A stretch of 35,555 bases of DNA from Flavobacteriia bacterium (GCA_947458955.1 CANGZT010000009.1:1-35555); one strand, 5' to 3'. Positions 18,515 through 27,046 are shown, counted from the first letter of the stretch. Made by a program: numbers and translations. The notes: generated by a model from the sequence alone, not told the origin.

Positions 18515-19525
18515 ATGAGTATATATCAAGAAATCAAACAATTAGTTGAAAAATCTTCTAAAATAGTCATCACATCGCATAAATCTCCTGATGGCGATTC
18601 TATAGGGAGCTCAGTTGGTTTGTATTTGGTTTTGAAAGGGCTAGGTAAAGACGTGGTTGTATGTCACCCAGATCCAGCGCCTGATTATTTACATTGGGTA
18701 CCTAATGTTGGAGTGATTGAGAATTGGGAGGAGAATAAATTAAGAGTGCAACAGCATTTAGATAATGCTGACTTAATTTTCTCGCTAGATTATAACGAGC
18801 CTAGTCGATTAGGGGAAGATATGGGTGGGGTTTTACGTGTGTCTAAAGCTAAAAAAGTAATGATCGATCACCATTTACATCCAGAAAATTATGTAGATGC
18901 AATGTTGTCAGATACTACTTCGTGTTCTACATGTCAATTAGTTTATGATGTAATAGAAAAAGCAAATTGGAATGATTTTTTAAGTACAGATGCTGGAATT
19001 TGTTTGTATTTGGGGATTATGACGGATTCAGGTTCTTTTCGTTTTCCTTCGGTACTTTCTCACACACACGAAGTTGTTGCTAATTTATTGAAATTAAATA
19101 TAAACCATGCAGTTATTCATGAAAATATTAATGATACAAATACCCTAGATCGACTACGCTTGAAAGGGTATGCATGTGCTGAAAAATTGGTTGTTAAAGA
19201 AGATCTAAAGATTGCTTATATCTGGTTGACTAAAGATGAATTGAAAAGATTTAATCACCAAAAAGGAGATACAGAAGGTTTAGTGAATACAGCACTATCC
19301 ATTTTAGGGATGAAAGTAGCTGTCTTATTTACAGAAGCGGAAGGGTATGTGAAAATTTCCTTTAGATCTAAAGGTTCAGATAATCCGGTTAATGTGCTTG
19401 CTTCAACTTATTTTAACGGGGGAGGACATGTCAATGCCTCAGGGGGTCGATTTGATGGTAAAGTTGAGGAAGCTATTGATTTGTTTTTAGAAGTTGCTCC
19501 ACAATTTTTCAATGTTAATAATTAA
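18515..19525 (+). CDS. DHH-family phosphoesterase, NrnA-like oligoribonuclease / pAp phosphatase
   Basis: The 336-residue protein has the DHH motif set: HKSPDGDS (His22, Asp26, Asp28), LDYNEPSR (Asp92), DHH at 118-120, and the DHHA1 signature GGGHVNASGG near residue 302. Together these define NrnA, a manganese-dependent enzyme that degrades short oligoribonucleotides and removes the 3' phosphate of pAp. It substitutes for Orn in phyla that lack it. Which activity dominates here cannot be told. It sits just upstream of the GldI-like lipoprotein gene; an nrnA-gldI pairing is familiar to me in gliding Flavobacteriia. Confidence 0.92.
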   Translation: MSIYQEIKQLVEKSSKIVITSHKSPDGDSIGSSVGLYLVLKGLGKDVVVCHPDPAPDYLHWVPNVGVIENWEENKLRVQQHLDNADLIFSLDYNEPSRLGEDMGGVLRVSKAKKVMIDHHLHPENYVDAMLSDTTSCSTCQLVYDVIEKANWNDFLSTDAGICLYLGIMTDSGSFRFPSVLSHTHEVVANLLKLNINHAVIHENINDTNTLDRLRLKGYACAEKLVVKEDLKIAYIWLTKDELKRFNHQKGDTEGLVNTALSILGMKVAVLFTEAEGYVKISFRSKGSDNPVNVLASTYFNGGGHVNASGGRFDGKVEEAIDLFLEVAPQFFNVNN

Positions 19526-19564
19526 CTATTAAAAATTCAATATCAACCATTAATCTTTAATAAT
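19523..19564. repeat. Degenerate heptamer repeat filling the nrnA-gldI spacer
   Basis: Starting at the nrnA stop codon, six 7-base units follow: TAACTAT, TAAAAAT, TCAATAT, CAACCAT, TAATCTT, TAATAAT (pattern TAAnnAT). Two bases later comes the next ATG. AT-richness makes chance similarity possible, but the phase is kept across the whole spacer. Confidence 0.4.
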
Positions 19565-19566
19565 TC

Positions 19567-20079
19567 ATGCAGGTTTTATTTTTAATTCTTACCTCGATTT
19601 TGTTTTGTGCTTGTAGTTCAGATGAGGTGAATAAAGAAATCGATTGGAATAAAAAAAAGTCGATGGAATTAAATCGAAAACTAGCTAAAAAGGAGAAATT
19701 AGATATTTTGATGTTTTTAGAAAATCACCCCCAGTGGAAAATGAAAGAAACAGGATCTGGTTTGTTTTATCAAATTGTTGACGAAAAACAGGGTGAAGTA
19801 GTTGCTAAACCAGGCCTAGAAGCAGCGGTAAAGTATAAAATTTCGTTTTTAAATGGCGATGTTTGTTATGAGACACCAAAAGAAGAACTATCTTATTTTA
19901 AAATAGATCATTCTGATATTGAGTCTGGTGTGCAAGAAGGGGTGAAAAAAATGAGAAAAGGAGAAAAAGCAGTGTTTATCGTTTCATCGCATTTAGCACA
20001 TGGTATTACTGGAGATCAAAATAAAATTCCGCCTGCAACAACGCTGGTAGTTGAAATTGAATTAGTTGATTTGTATTAA
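19567..20079 (+). CDS. GldI-like FKBP-type peptidyl-prolyl isomerase lipoprotein
   Basis: A short signal peptide ends in a lipobox-like ILFCAC with lipid Cys16. A charged linker leads to WKMKETGSGLFYQI, then an FKBP domain: GDVCYETP, ESGVQEGVKKMRKGEKAVF, HLAHGITG and KIPPATTLVVEIELVDLY. Length (170) and the linker resemble GldI, the gliding-motility isomerase thought to help fold type IX secretion and gliding components in the periplasm. The tryptophan that floors the FKBP pocket is Val here (ESGV), and AYG is AHG, so isomerase activity may be weak. It lies after nrnA and before a second FKBP lipoprotein gene, nine bases downstream. True gldI orthology is likely but unproven. Confidence 0.8.
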   Translation: MQVLFLILTSILFCACSSDEVNKEIDWNKKKSMELNRKLAKKEKLDILMFLENHPQWKMKETGSGLFYQIVDEKQGEVVAKPGLEAAVKYKISFLNGDVCYETPKEELSYFKIDHSDIESGVQEGVKKMRKGEKAVFIVSSHLAHGITGDQNKIPPATTLVVEIELVDLY

Positions 20080-20088
20080 ATTGCATTT

Positions 20089-20937
20089 ATGAAGTATATC
20101 TATTTATCCTTAGCCGTCCTTTTGTTTTCATGTTCTGTTGAAGGTGTGAAAAATGAAAAAGAAGTTATTCCCAATCCAAAAGTCATTAAGTCGGATTTAA
20201 AACAGACTTTTAGTGAAAACAAAACTTTGAAACCAACGAAAATAAAAGATCAAAAATTTTTCGAAAATGGTTTGAAAATCAAATGGTTTAAGCATGGTAA
20301 AGGGGAAGAGATTAATAAGGAGGATGTGATTTTGATTAATTACCAAGTTTTTCTTGAAGATGGTACCTTAGTTGATGGAAATGAACTTCTCTCAAGACCT
20401 AATTTGCCATTTTTGGTTGGCTATGGTATGCAGACAAAGGGTTGGGATATCGCGCTTACTACACTACGCATAGGTGATTTCGTTGAGATTTTTATCCCCT
20501 CTAATTTAGCGAGAGGGAAAGATGGAATCAAAGGTTTAATTCCACCAAATGCAAACAATATCATTCGTTTAAAAGTAGTTAAAAAAATAAATCCTACAAA
20601 CATAATTGATGGTGTAAAAGTTTGGTTACTTGAAGAAAATAAGGCTGAAAATAAACGCGCTAGCGAGCAAAATCAAGTTGAATTTCATTACATGGTTGGA
20701 ACCCCAACAAATCCAAAATACGACATTAGTTACCAAAGAAATAAACCCTTTAAATTGAAGTTTGATGATAAAGGAATTGTTGATGGACTCAAAAAAGGTT
20801 TAATAAATTGTAAAAGATCAGATAAACTATGGATTGTCGTGCCTGCTGAAAAGGCATATGGTACTAAAGGATATTTGGATCTGGTTAAACCGAATGAAAA
20901 ATTATTCTATGACATTTTTGTCATGGAAGTATACTAA
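20089..20937 (+). CDS. Lipoprotein with two tandem FKBP-type domains
   Basis: This is a 282-residue lipoprotein: signal peptide MKYIYLSLAVLLFSC with lipid Cys15. A first FKBP domain spans about residues 78-166 (DGTLVDG, KGWDIALTTLRIGD, GLIPPNA) and a second, more diverged one about 195-282 (YDISYQRNKPFKLKF, DGLKKGL, AYGTKGYLDLVKPNE). In the first domain the pocket Trp is kept (Trp119) but the usual AYG is ARG; in the second AYG is present but the Trp and IPP are gone. It probably acts as a periplasm-facing folding factor or chaperone, partner to the GldI-like protein encoded just before it. No symbol is warranted. Confidence 0.75.
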   Translation: MKYIYLSLAVLLFSCSVEGVKNEKEVIPNPKVIKSDLKQTFSENKTLKPTKIKDQKFFENGLKIKWFKHGKGEEINKEDVILINYQVFLEDGTLVDGNELLSRPNLPFLVGYGMQTKGWDIALTTLRIGDFVEIFIPSNLARGKDGIKGLIPPNANNIIRLKVVKKINPTNIIDGVKVWLLEENKAENKRASEQNQVEFHYMVGTPTNPKYDISYQRNKPFKLKFDDKGIVDGLKKGLINCKRSDKLWIVVPAEKAYGTKGYLDLVKPNEKLFYDIFVMEVY

Positions 20938-20954
20938 TTTTACTACGATTTTTG

Positions 20955-20962
20955 TATATTTG
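20955..20962 (+). promoter_or_regulatory. Candidate -7 box for the M23 peptidase / bamD cluster
   Basis: TATATTTG matches the consensus. It lies 92 bases before the ATG at 21055, so the leader would be about 85-90 bases, much longer than at ychF, dapA or fabI. No clear -33 TTG at 17-23 bases is seen. Confidence 0.4.
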
Positions 20963-20965
20963 GGC

Positions 20966-20990
20966 TTCTTCCTAAATTCTTAAGGAAGAA
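20966..20990 (+). other. Leader inverted repeat 1
   Basis: TTCTTCCT (20966-20973) is perfectly complementary to AGGAAGAA (20983-20990), loop nine bases. It would form at the very 5' end of the transcript. There is no T-run after it, so it is not an ordinary terminator. Confidence 0.5.
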
Positions 20991-21013
20991 ATAAATAGTT
21001 AAAATGCTAAATA

Positions 21014-21040
21014 CAAGTAAATTTCAGTCTTTTTTACTTG
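21014..21040 (+). other. Leader inverted repeat 2
   Basis: CAAGTAAA (21014-21021) pairs with TTTACTTG (21033-21040) around an 11-base loop. It ends 14 bases before the start codon and could mask or expose the initiation region. Confidence 0.45.
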
Positions 21041-21054
21041 ATAAATAGATATAT

Positions 21055-22080
21055 ATGAGAAAAGTACTTTTAGGTTTATTGATTGTTTCATCTTTTTATG
21101 GATTCTCCCAAAAACATAGAACAATCAATACCGAAGAAGATTTAATCTTTGACACGGATCAAGAAGAGTTTTTTTTAGATAATACTTTTGATGGTATTTT
21201 AAATCATGAAGTACATAGAAAAGTAACACAAGATGAACGTCTCAATTTTTCAATGACTTGGGATAATGATTTTTTATTCGCCTCTAAAAAAAGAAATTCA
21301 ATCGCAAAATTCGAAGATACACTCTGGTTATGTGTCGGAGATTCTCTTTCGAAGGAATTTCGTGTACCTTTCGATGGTTATTTAACTTCTCATTTCGGTC
21401 CTAGACACGGAAGACCACACCACGGTGTTGATATATCTTTGAAAACAGGAGATATGATTTATGCTTCTTGGAGTGGTAAAGTTAGGTATGCTAAGTTTAA
21501 TAAAGGGGGGTATGGTAATTTGGTGGTAATTAGACATTATAATGGTTTAGAGACTTTTTATGCACACTTGAGCAAAATTCTGGTTTTACCTAATCAAGAT
21601 GTAGTCGCTGGTGAGCCAATAGGCTTAGGAGGAAATACGGGAAGATCTTTTGGGCCTCACTTACATTTTGAAGTTCGTTTCTATGATATTCCAATCAACC
21701 CTGAACATATAATTGATTTTGCGAAGAAAGATGTAAAAGATCAGAATGTATTGGTTCACAAAGATTTATTTAAAGTGCATTTACCGGGTGAGCAACCTAA
21801 AATTGAATTTCCTGAAAATCAGGAAGAAGAACATGATCATAGTGTAGAAGCGGGTGATGTTTTAGCTGGAGTCGCTTTACCCGTTGCTGAGAAATTGAGT
21901 GTTTCAGAAAATAAATCAGTTGCTCCCAAAGAATTTAGAAAATATCACAGAGTACGATCTGGTGATAACTTATCTAAAATTGCAAATCAATACGGAACTA
22001 CTTTAGATAAAATTTGTGATCTAAATGGTATTAAAACCAACAAAACAATTGATGTTGGTCAAATGATTCGTGTGAAATAA
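21055..22080 (+). CDS. M23-family metallopeptidase with C-terminal LysM
   Basis: The 341-residue exported protein has a signal peptide (MRKVLLGLLIVSSFYGFS, cleavage before Q). After a diverse linker comes the lysostaphin-type domain: FGPRHGRPHHGVDIS supplies the HxxxD zinc ligands and GPHLHFEVRF the HxH catalytic and zinc pair, all intact. A LysM repeat closes the protein (HRVRSGDNLSKIANQYGT to MIRVK, about residues 297-341). It should bind and cut peptidoglycan cross-bridges, or act like NlpD/EnvC in cell separation. The intact motifs favour an active enzyme. bamD follows after seven bases, so envelope growth and outer-membrane assembly may share a transcript. Confidence 0.93.
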   Translation: MRKVLLGLLIVSSFYGFSQKHRTINTEEDLIFDTDQEEFFLDNTFDGILNHEVHRKVTQDERLNFSMTWDNDFLFASKKRNSIAKFEDTLWLCVGDSLSKEFRVPFDGYLTSHFGPRHGRPHHGVDISLKTGDMIYASWSGKVRYAKFNKGGYGNLVVIRHYNGLETFYAHLSKILVLPNQDVVAGEPIGLGGNTGRSFGPHLHFEVRFYDIPINPEHIIDFAKKDVKDQNVLVHKDLFKVHLPGEQPKIEFPENQEEEHDHSVEAGDVLAGVALPVAEKLSVSENKSVAPKEFRKYHRVRSGDNLSKIANQYGTTLDKICDLNGIKTNKTIDVGQMIRVK

Positions 22081-22087
22081 TAAATCG

Positions 22088-22867
22088 ATGCGCGCGCTAT
22101 TTAATTTTCTCTTTATAACTTTCATACTTTCCGCTTGTTCTGAGTACGCTAGGGTAGTAAAATCAGATGATTATGAGAGAAAATATATACTTGCTAATGA
22201 GTTTTTTGCTGATAGAAGTTTCGTAAAGGCAATAAATTTATACGAACAAGTCTACCAAAGAAATCCAAAAAATAGCCAAGGAGAAAAAGCGTATTTTAAC
22301 CTAGCAGAGTCAAATTTTAATTTAGGTGACTACCTGATGGCATCATATTACTATGCTTCTTTTTCTGAAAAATTTCCAGAAAGTATAAAATGCGAAGAAG
22401 CTGCGTTTAAAAATTTGATTTGTTTAATTAAAGATACTCCTAAATACTCCTTAGATCAATCAGAGACTAATATAGCTTTAAACGAAATTCAACTTTTTAT
22501 ATACAAATTTCCAAGATCAATCAAAATGGATTCTTGTAATGCTATGATGGATCAATTAAGAGGTCGGCTTGAACTAAAAGATTTTGAGTCGGTTAAGTTG
22601 TATGATAAAACTGAAAATTACATTTCTGCTGTCACAACGGCTGAAACATTCATTAAGGATTATCCCACTTCTAAATTCAAAGAAAAAACCTATGAAATAT
22701 TAATTCGCAATTCTTATTTGCTTGCAGTTAATAGTGTAGAAGAGAAAAAAATAGATAGAATTGCTAAAACTATCGAAAGATATAATAACTTTGTCATTGA
22801 GTTTCCTTCAAGTGAATTAAATTTTCAATTATCTGAGAAAATTGCTAAATTGAAGAAAATTATTTAA
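22088..22867 (+). CDS. bamD: Outer membrane protein assembly factor BamD
   Basis: The 259-residue lipoprotein has lipobox LSAC (Cys17) and TPR-like helical repeats (FVKAINLYEQVYQRNPKN, AYFNLAESNFNLGDYLMASYYYASFSEKFP and later YISAVTTAETFIKDYP). These match BamD, the essential lipoprotein that works with BamA to insert beta-barrels. Its place before rpoZ, coaBC, a DUF4835 gene and recN is, from memory, a widely kept Bacteroidota gene order, which strengthens the call. It probably shares the long-leader promoter upstream of the M23 gene. Confidence 0.9.
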   Translation: MRALFNFLFITFILSACSEYARVVKSDDYERKYILANEFFADRSFVKAINLYEQVYQRNPKNSQGEKAYFNLAESNFNLGDYLMASYYYASFSEKFPESIKCEEAAFKNLICLIKDTPKYSLDQSETNIALNEIQLFIYKFPRSIKMDSCNAMMDQLRGRLELKDFESVKLYDKTENYISAVTTAETFIKDYPTSKFKEKTYEILIRNSYLLAVNSVEEKKIDRIAKTIERYNNFVIEFPSSELNFQLSEKIAKLKKII

Positions 22868-22888
22868 AATCTTAATTAAATTAAAGAT

Positions 22889-23206
22889 ATGAATTTTAAA
22901 AACACTAATTCTGAGCGTTCTACAGTAACTAGAGACACAATCAACTTCGAAGAAAAAACAGGTAATTTATATGAATCGATTGTTGTTATGTCGAGAAGAT
23001 CTAACCAAATCGCTTCTGAGTTGAAAGAAGAGTTGACTAGTAAACTTCATGAATTTGCATCATCTACAGATAATTTGGAAGAGGTTTTTGAAAATCGTGA
23101 ACAAATTGAAATTTCAAAATATTACGAAAAACTTCCAAAGCCTGTGGCTATTGCAATGAGTGAAATGTTGGAAGATAAAATCAACGTTCGTAAAATTGAA
23201 GAATAA
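22889..23206 (+). CDS. rpoZ: DNA-directed RNA polymerase subunit omega, Bacteroidota type
   Basis: This 105-residue protein carries the omega/RPB6 core: NLYESIVVMSRRSNQIASELKE (residues about 26-47), followed by acidic helices and AIAMSEMLEDKINVR. It is longer and more diverged than E. coli omega, as usual in Bacteroidota. Omega aids assembly and stability of RNA polymerase by clasping the beta-prime C-terminus. It lies between bamD (21-base gap) and coaBC (five-base gap), a position similar to omega genes linked to nucleotide and coenzyme genes elsewhere. Confidence 0.85.
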   Translation: MNFKNTNSERSTVTRDTINFEEKTGNLYESIVVMSRRSNQIASELKEELTSKLHEFASSTDNLEEVFENREQIEISKYYEKLPKPVAIAMSEMLEDKINVRKIEE

Positions 23207-23211
23207 ATAAA

Positions 23212-24405
23212 ATGAAAGGCAAACGCATCCTTATCGGGATTACTGGAGGTATTGCTGCGTACAAAATTGCTTTTCTGATTAGATTATTAAAAAAACAAGG
23301 GGCAGAAGTCAAATGTATAATGACTCCTGCCTCTTCTGATTTTATCCCCCCGCTTACCATTGCAACCTTATCCGAAAATCCAGCTTATGTTGATTTTTGG
23401 AATAAACAAAATGGGCAATGGACCAATCACGTTGATCTCGGGTTGTGGCCGGATGTATTTATTATTGCTCCACTCACAGCAAATACATTGGCTAAATTAG
23501 CTAATGGTTATTGCGATAATTTGTTGACAGCGACTTATCTGTCAGCAAAATGTCCCGTGATTGTTTCTCCTGCAATGGATTTAGATATGTATGCGCATGA
23601 AACCACGAACAACAATTTGAACAAACTTGCTTCGTATGGAGTACATATAATGCCAGCTGAAGTTGGGGAGCTTGCAAGCGGATTGGTTGGGAAAGGGAGA
23701 ATGGTTGAACCTGAATCTATTGTGAAATATTTAACTGATTTTTTTGTTACACAGAAACAATTTGATGCTAAAACAATCTTAATCACGGCTGGACCAACTT
23801 ATGAATACATTGATCCTGTTAGGTTTATTGGTAATTTTTCTTCAGGCAAAATGGGTTATGCTATTGCAGACGAATTTCTTAAACGTGGAGCTAAGGTGAT
23901 TCTCATAACCGGTCCTACAAATCAAACGTTAGTTCACCCCAATTTAGAAGTAGTCTCTGTAGTAACTGCAGAAGAAATGTTCGAATTTGTCAGGTCTCGT
24001 TGGGTAGAGGCTAATGTAGGTGTTTTTAGTGCAGCTGTTGCAGATTACAGGCCAGAGCAAATGGAAACATCTAAAATCAAAAAGAAAGACGATAAAATCA
24101 CGATTAATTTAGTTAAGAATCCGGATATTCTTGCATGGGCTGGTAAAAACAAAACAAAAGACCAATTTCTAGTTGGCTTTGCCTTGGAAACCAACAATGC
24201 CCTAGAATATGGTAAAAATAAATTAAAGCTCAAAAATCTAAATGCGATTGTAATTAATTCTCTTGCTGATCCTGGTGCTGGTTTTGCTGCTGATACCAAT
24301 AAGATTTCAATTCTATCAGAAGACGAGCAATTGCTTGATTTTGATTTGAAGTCCAAAGCGGATGTAGCAGTTGATATTGTGAATTTTATTAATACTAAAC
24401 AATAA
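23212..24405 (+). CDS. coaBC: Bifunctional phosphopantothenoylcysteine decarboxylase / phosphopantothenate-cysteine ligase
   Basis: CoaBC makes 4'-phosphopantetheine from phosphopantothenate and cysteine in CoA synthesis. The N-terminal FMN-binding CoaC half shows GITGGIAAYK (residues 9-18), catalytic His73 in NHVDLGLW, PAMDLDMY (120-127) and the mobile-flap motif GKGRMVEPE. The C-terminal CoaB half starts near 184 (ILITAGPTYEYIDPVRFI, NFSSGKMGYAIA) and has the lysine-rich MKKKD-like IKKKDDK segment. At the place where E. coli CoaC has the essential Cys158 (ACG) this protein has Ser156 (ASG). I believe the Ser form is common in Bacteroidota. Length (397) is normal. Confidence 0.95.
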   Translation: MKGKRILIGITGGIAAYKIAFLIRLLKKQGAEVKCIMTPASSDFIPPLTIATLSENPAYVDFWNKQNGQWTNHVDLGLWPDVFIIAPLTANTLAKLANGYCDNLLTATYLSAKCPVIVSPAMDLDMYAHETTNNNLNKLASYGVHIMPAEVGELASGLVGKGRMVEPESIVKYLTDFFVTQKQFDAKTILITAGPTYEYIDPVRFIGNFSSGKMGYAIADEFLKRGAKVILITGPTNQTLVHPNLEVVSVVTAEEMFEFVRSRWVEANVGVFSAAVADYRPEQMETSKIKKKDDKITINLVKNPDILAWAGKNKTKDQFLVGFALETNNALEYGKNKLKLKNLNAIVINSLADPGAGFAADTNKISILSEDEQLLDFDLKSKADVAVDIVNFINTKQ

Positions 24406-24475
24406 CTTTCCTTTTTTTCTTTTTCCTTGTATTTTGGAAAATATCTGTCTATTTTTAATCTGAAATTATTTTTTC

Positions 24476-25381
24476 ATGAAGAAGATTCTTACTTGTTTAA
24501 TTTCTTTCTTTTTAATTGTTTTTGTTTCAGGTCAAGAACTTAATTGTAAGGTAGATGTGTTGGCTGATGCAAAAGTTGTTCTTAGTTCTACAGATAAAGA
24601 GGTGATAGAACAATTGAAACAATCTATGAATGACTTTATGAATAATACAAAATGGACTAAAGATAAATTTGCGACGGAGGAACGGATCAATTGTGTTTTA
24701 CAATTCCAGATAACAAGCATGCCATCTCCAGGTATTTTTTTAGGAACGATTCAGGTACAGTGTTCTAGACCCGTGTTTAATAGTGCCTATAATACAACTT
24801 TGTTAAATATAGCAGATCAGGATGTTACTATCCCTTTTCAAAGAAATACAGTGTTGCTATATACACCAAATCAGTTTCGGGACAATTTGACTTCAGTCCT
24901 TGCTTACTATGCATATTTGATTCTAGGTATGGATTATGATTCTTTTTCGCTTAAAGGAGGTTCTGTATATTTTGTTGAAGCACAGCAAATAGTTACTAAT
25001 GCGCAATCTGCTGGTTTTTCAGGTTGGATGTCGAATGAAACATCGAAAAAAAATAGATATTGGATCATTGATAATGTACAACAACAGTTGTTTGAACCTT
25101 TGAGAGAATGTAATTATGAATACCATCGTAAAGGGCTTGATAGATTGTATGATAACAAAATTGAGGCTAAAAAAGCAATCTTCGGAGCACTAGATAAATT
25201 AACAAAAATTGCTAGTTCTAGACCGAGCAGTATTAACGTAACCAATTTTGTTCAGTCTAAATCACAAGAGATTAAAAATTTATATTTTGATGCGTCTCAA
25301 CAAGAAAAAATAGATATGGTCAATCTTCTCAAAAAGTTAGACCCTGTCAATGCTTCTAAATACCAAGAAATTCTAAATTAA
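24476..25381 (+). CDS. DUF4835 family exported protein
   Basis: The 301-residue protein has a signal peptide (MKKILTCLISFFLIVFVSG, then Q) and the DUF4835 pattern: ELNCKVDVLAD, QSMNDFMNNTKWTKDKF (an FxNxxxWT element), RPVFNSAYNT, LAYYAYLILGMDYDSF and GWMSNE. The family is Bacteroidota-specific and of unknown function. It is periplasmic or surface-associated by its signal. Its conserved seat between coaBC and recN suggests a core envelope role but not a DNA-repair one. The last bases overlap the recN start (TAATG). A pyrimidine-rich stretch and a 6-base inverted repeat (24421-24426 / 24436-24441) precede it. Confidence 0.85.
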   Translation: MKKILTCLISFFLIVFVSGQELNCKVDVLADAKVVLSSTDKEVIEQLKQSMNDFMNNTKWTKDKFATEERINCVLQFQITSMPSPGIFLGTIQVQCSRPVFNSAYNTTLLNIADQDVTIPFQRNTVLLYTPNQFRDNLTSVLAYYAYLILGMDYDSFSLKGGSVYFVEAQQIVTNAQSAGFSGWMSNETSKKNRYWIIDNVQQQLFEPLRECNYEYHRKGLDRLYDNKIEAKKAIFGALDKLTKIASSRPSSINVTNFVQSKSQEIKNLYFDASQQEKIDMVNLLKKLDPVNASKYQEILN

Positions 25382-27039
25382 TGCTAAGTTCTATTGTAGT
25401 TCAAAATTTTGCTCTAATTGATCGTTTAACTTTAAATTTTAATAAAGGGTTTACGGTAATTACGGGTGAAACTGGTTCTGGTAAATCGATATTATTAGGT
25501 GCATTGAACCTAATATTAGGTGAACGAGCAGATTATTCGGTGATTCGTGATAAATCTATAAAAACCATCGTTGAGGCTAATTTCGATATTCAGAAATATA
25601 ATCTCAAGAATTTTTTTGATGAAAATGAACTTGATTATTTGGAGGAGACGATTGTAAGAAGGGAAATTACAGCCCAAGGAAAATCAAGGGCTTTTATCAA
25701 TGATACCCCAGTCTCATTATCGGTTTTAAAAGATTTTTCAGAGAGAATGATCAATATTCATTCGCAACACCAAACGATTGAGTTAAGAGATAGTCATTTT
25801 CAATTGGACTTACTTGATACATTAGCTGATTCAGTTTCACTCAGAAATGAATATACTACATTATTTAATCAATGGAGAAAAAATACAAAGGAAGTTAGTA
25901 ATCTAATTGAATTGCGGTCTAAATTGTTGTTAGATGCTGACTACAATGCGTTTCAAGCAAATGAGCTTGCTGAACTAAACCTTGAAAAAGAAGATTACTC
26001 TAAGATTGAAAATGAATTAAATCAACTTGAACATGCTGAGGAGATACAACAGTCTTTTGGGTATATCATAGAAGTTCTATCACAAGAAGGAACTTCTGGA
26101 AATGTACTTGACACTTTCATTTCTTTGAAAGCAAAAATGGATAGAGTAGCGAGTTTACACCCGGATCTTTATACATTAGGTGAAAGAATTAAAAGCGTTT
26201 ACATTGAAATAAAAGATATTGGTGAGGAAGCAATTACAGGATTAGATTCTATAAATGCTGATCCGAATCAATTACTTGCTTTAAACTCTAAATTAGATAA
26301 GTTCAATCAGGCGTTACGAAAACACAATGTGAATTCTCAGGCTGAGTTACTCCAAATTTTTGAAAAATTTAATCACAGTCAAACCAATATAGAAGAGATT
26401 GATTTGCAAATTTTAGAGTTGGAGAAGTTAGTAGAGATTTTGCAAAAACAAGTGTTTGAAAAGGCAACGGAATTAGAATTAAAAAGACAAAAAGCGATTC
26501 AAGATATTGAAAATGAAGTGGTGGGTTTACTTGAAGAATTAAAGTTGCCAGATTCAAGATTTGTTATACAACTTTCTAATTTAGAACATTTGACGAGTAA
26601 AGGTAGAAATGAGGTACATATTTTATTTACAGCGAATAAAGGAATGGAGCCCAAGTCTATTGAAAAAGCGGCTAGTGGTGGTGAACTTTCACGTTTGATG
26701 TTGGCACTTCAGTATTTGCTTTCAAAAAGAAAACAGTTACCTACAATTATTTTTGATGAAATAGATACAGGGGTGTCTGGAGAAGTAGCACAAAGAATTG
26801 GAAATCTTCTTGCTAAAATGGGGGAAAAAATGCAGTTGTTAGCTATAACACATTTACCACAAGTTGCAGGCAGAGGACAATTTCATTGGAAAGTACAAAA
26901 ATCACATATTGATGAAAAGACCTTAACTCAAGTACTTATTTTAGATGAAAAACAGCGAGTAGAAGAGATTGCGCGATTAATGAGTGGTGATAATATAAAT
27001 AAAGCAGCATTAGAAAATGCTAAGGCTTTAATGAATTGA
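25381..27039 (+). CDS. recN: DNA repair protein RecN
   Basis: RecN is an SMC-like ATPase that holds DNA ends together early in double-strand break repair. The Walker A GETGSGKS lies at residues 29-36. A long coiled-coil hinge region fills the middle. The ABC signature ASGGELSRLMLAL and Walker B TIIFDEIDTGVSGEVA lie near the C-terminus, followed by the H-loop ITHLPQVAG. Length (552) is normal. The ATG overlaps the stop of the DUF4835 gene by one base, so it is translationally coupled. No LexA-type operator is apparent directly upstream. Confidence 0.96.
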   Translation: MLSSIVVQNFALIDRLTLNFNKGFTVITGETGSGKSILLGALNLILGERADYSVIRDKSIKTIVEANFDIQKYNLKNFFDENELDYLEETIVRREITAQGKSRAFINDTPVSLSVLKDFSERMINIHSQHQTIELRDSHFQLDLLDTLADSVSLRNEYTTLFNQWRKNTKEVSNLIELRSKLLLDADYNAFQANELAELNLEKEDYSKIENELNQLEHAEEIQQSFGYIIEVLSQEGTSGNVLDTFISLKAKMDRVASLHPDLYTLGERIKSVYIEIKDIGEEAITGLDSINADPNQLLALNSKLDKFNQALRKHNVNSQAELLQIFEKFNHSQTNIEEIDLQILELEKLVEILQKQVFEKATELELKRQKAIQDIENEVVGLLEELKLPDSRFVIQLSNLEHLTSKGRNEVHILFTANKGMEPKSIEKAASGGELSRLMLALQYLLSKRKQLPTIIFDEIDTGVSGEVAQRIGNLLAKMGEKMQLLAITHLPQVAGRGQFHWKVQKSHIDEKTLTQVLILDEKQRVEEIARLMSGDNINKAALENAKALMN

Positions 27040-27046
27040 TAATTAC

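Noticed and set aside
23535-24356. Two minus-strand open frames (83 and 103 residues) opposite coaBC
   Set aside because: They are antisense to well-conserved coaBC and have no recognisable motif.
24405-24475. Pyrimidine-rich stretch and 6-base inverted repeat before the DUF4835 gene as a terminator or riboswitch
   Set aside because: The stem is short, the T-run precedes rather than follows it, and AT-rich chance pairing is likely.
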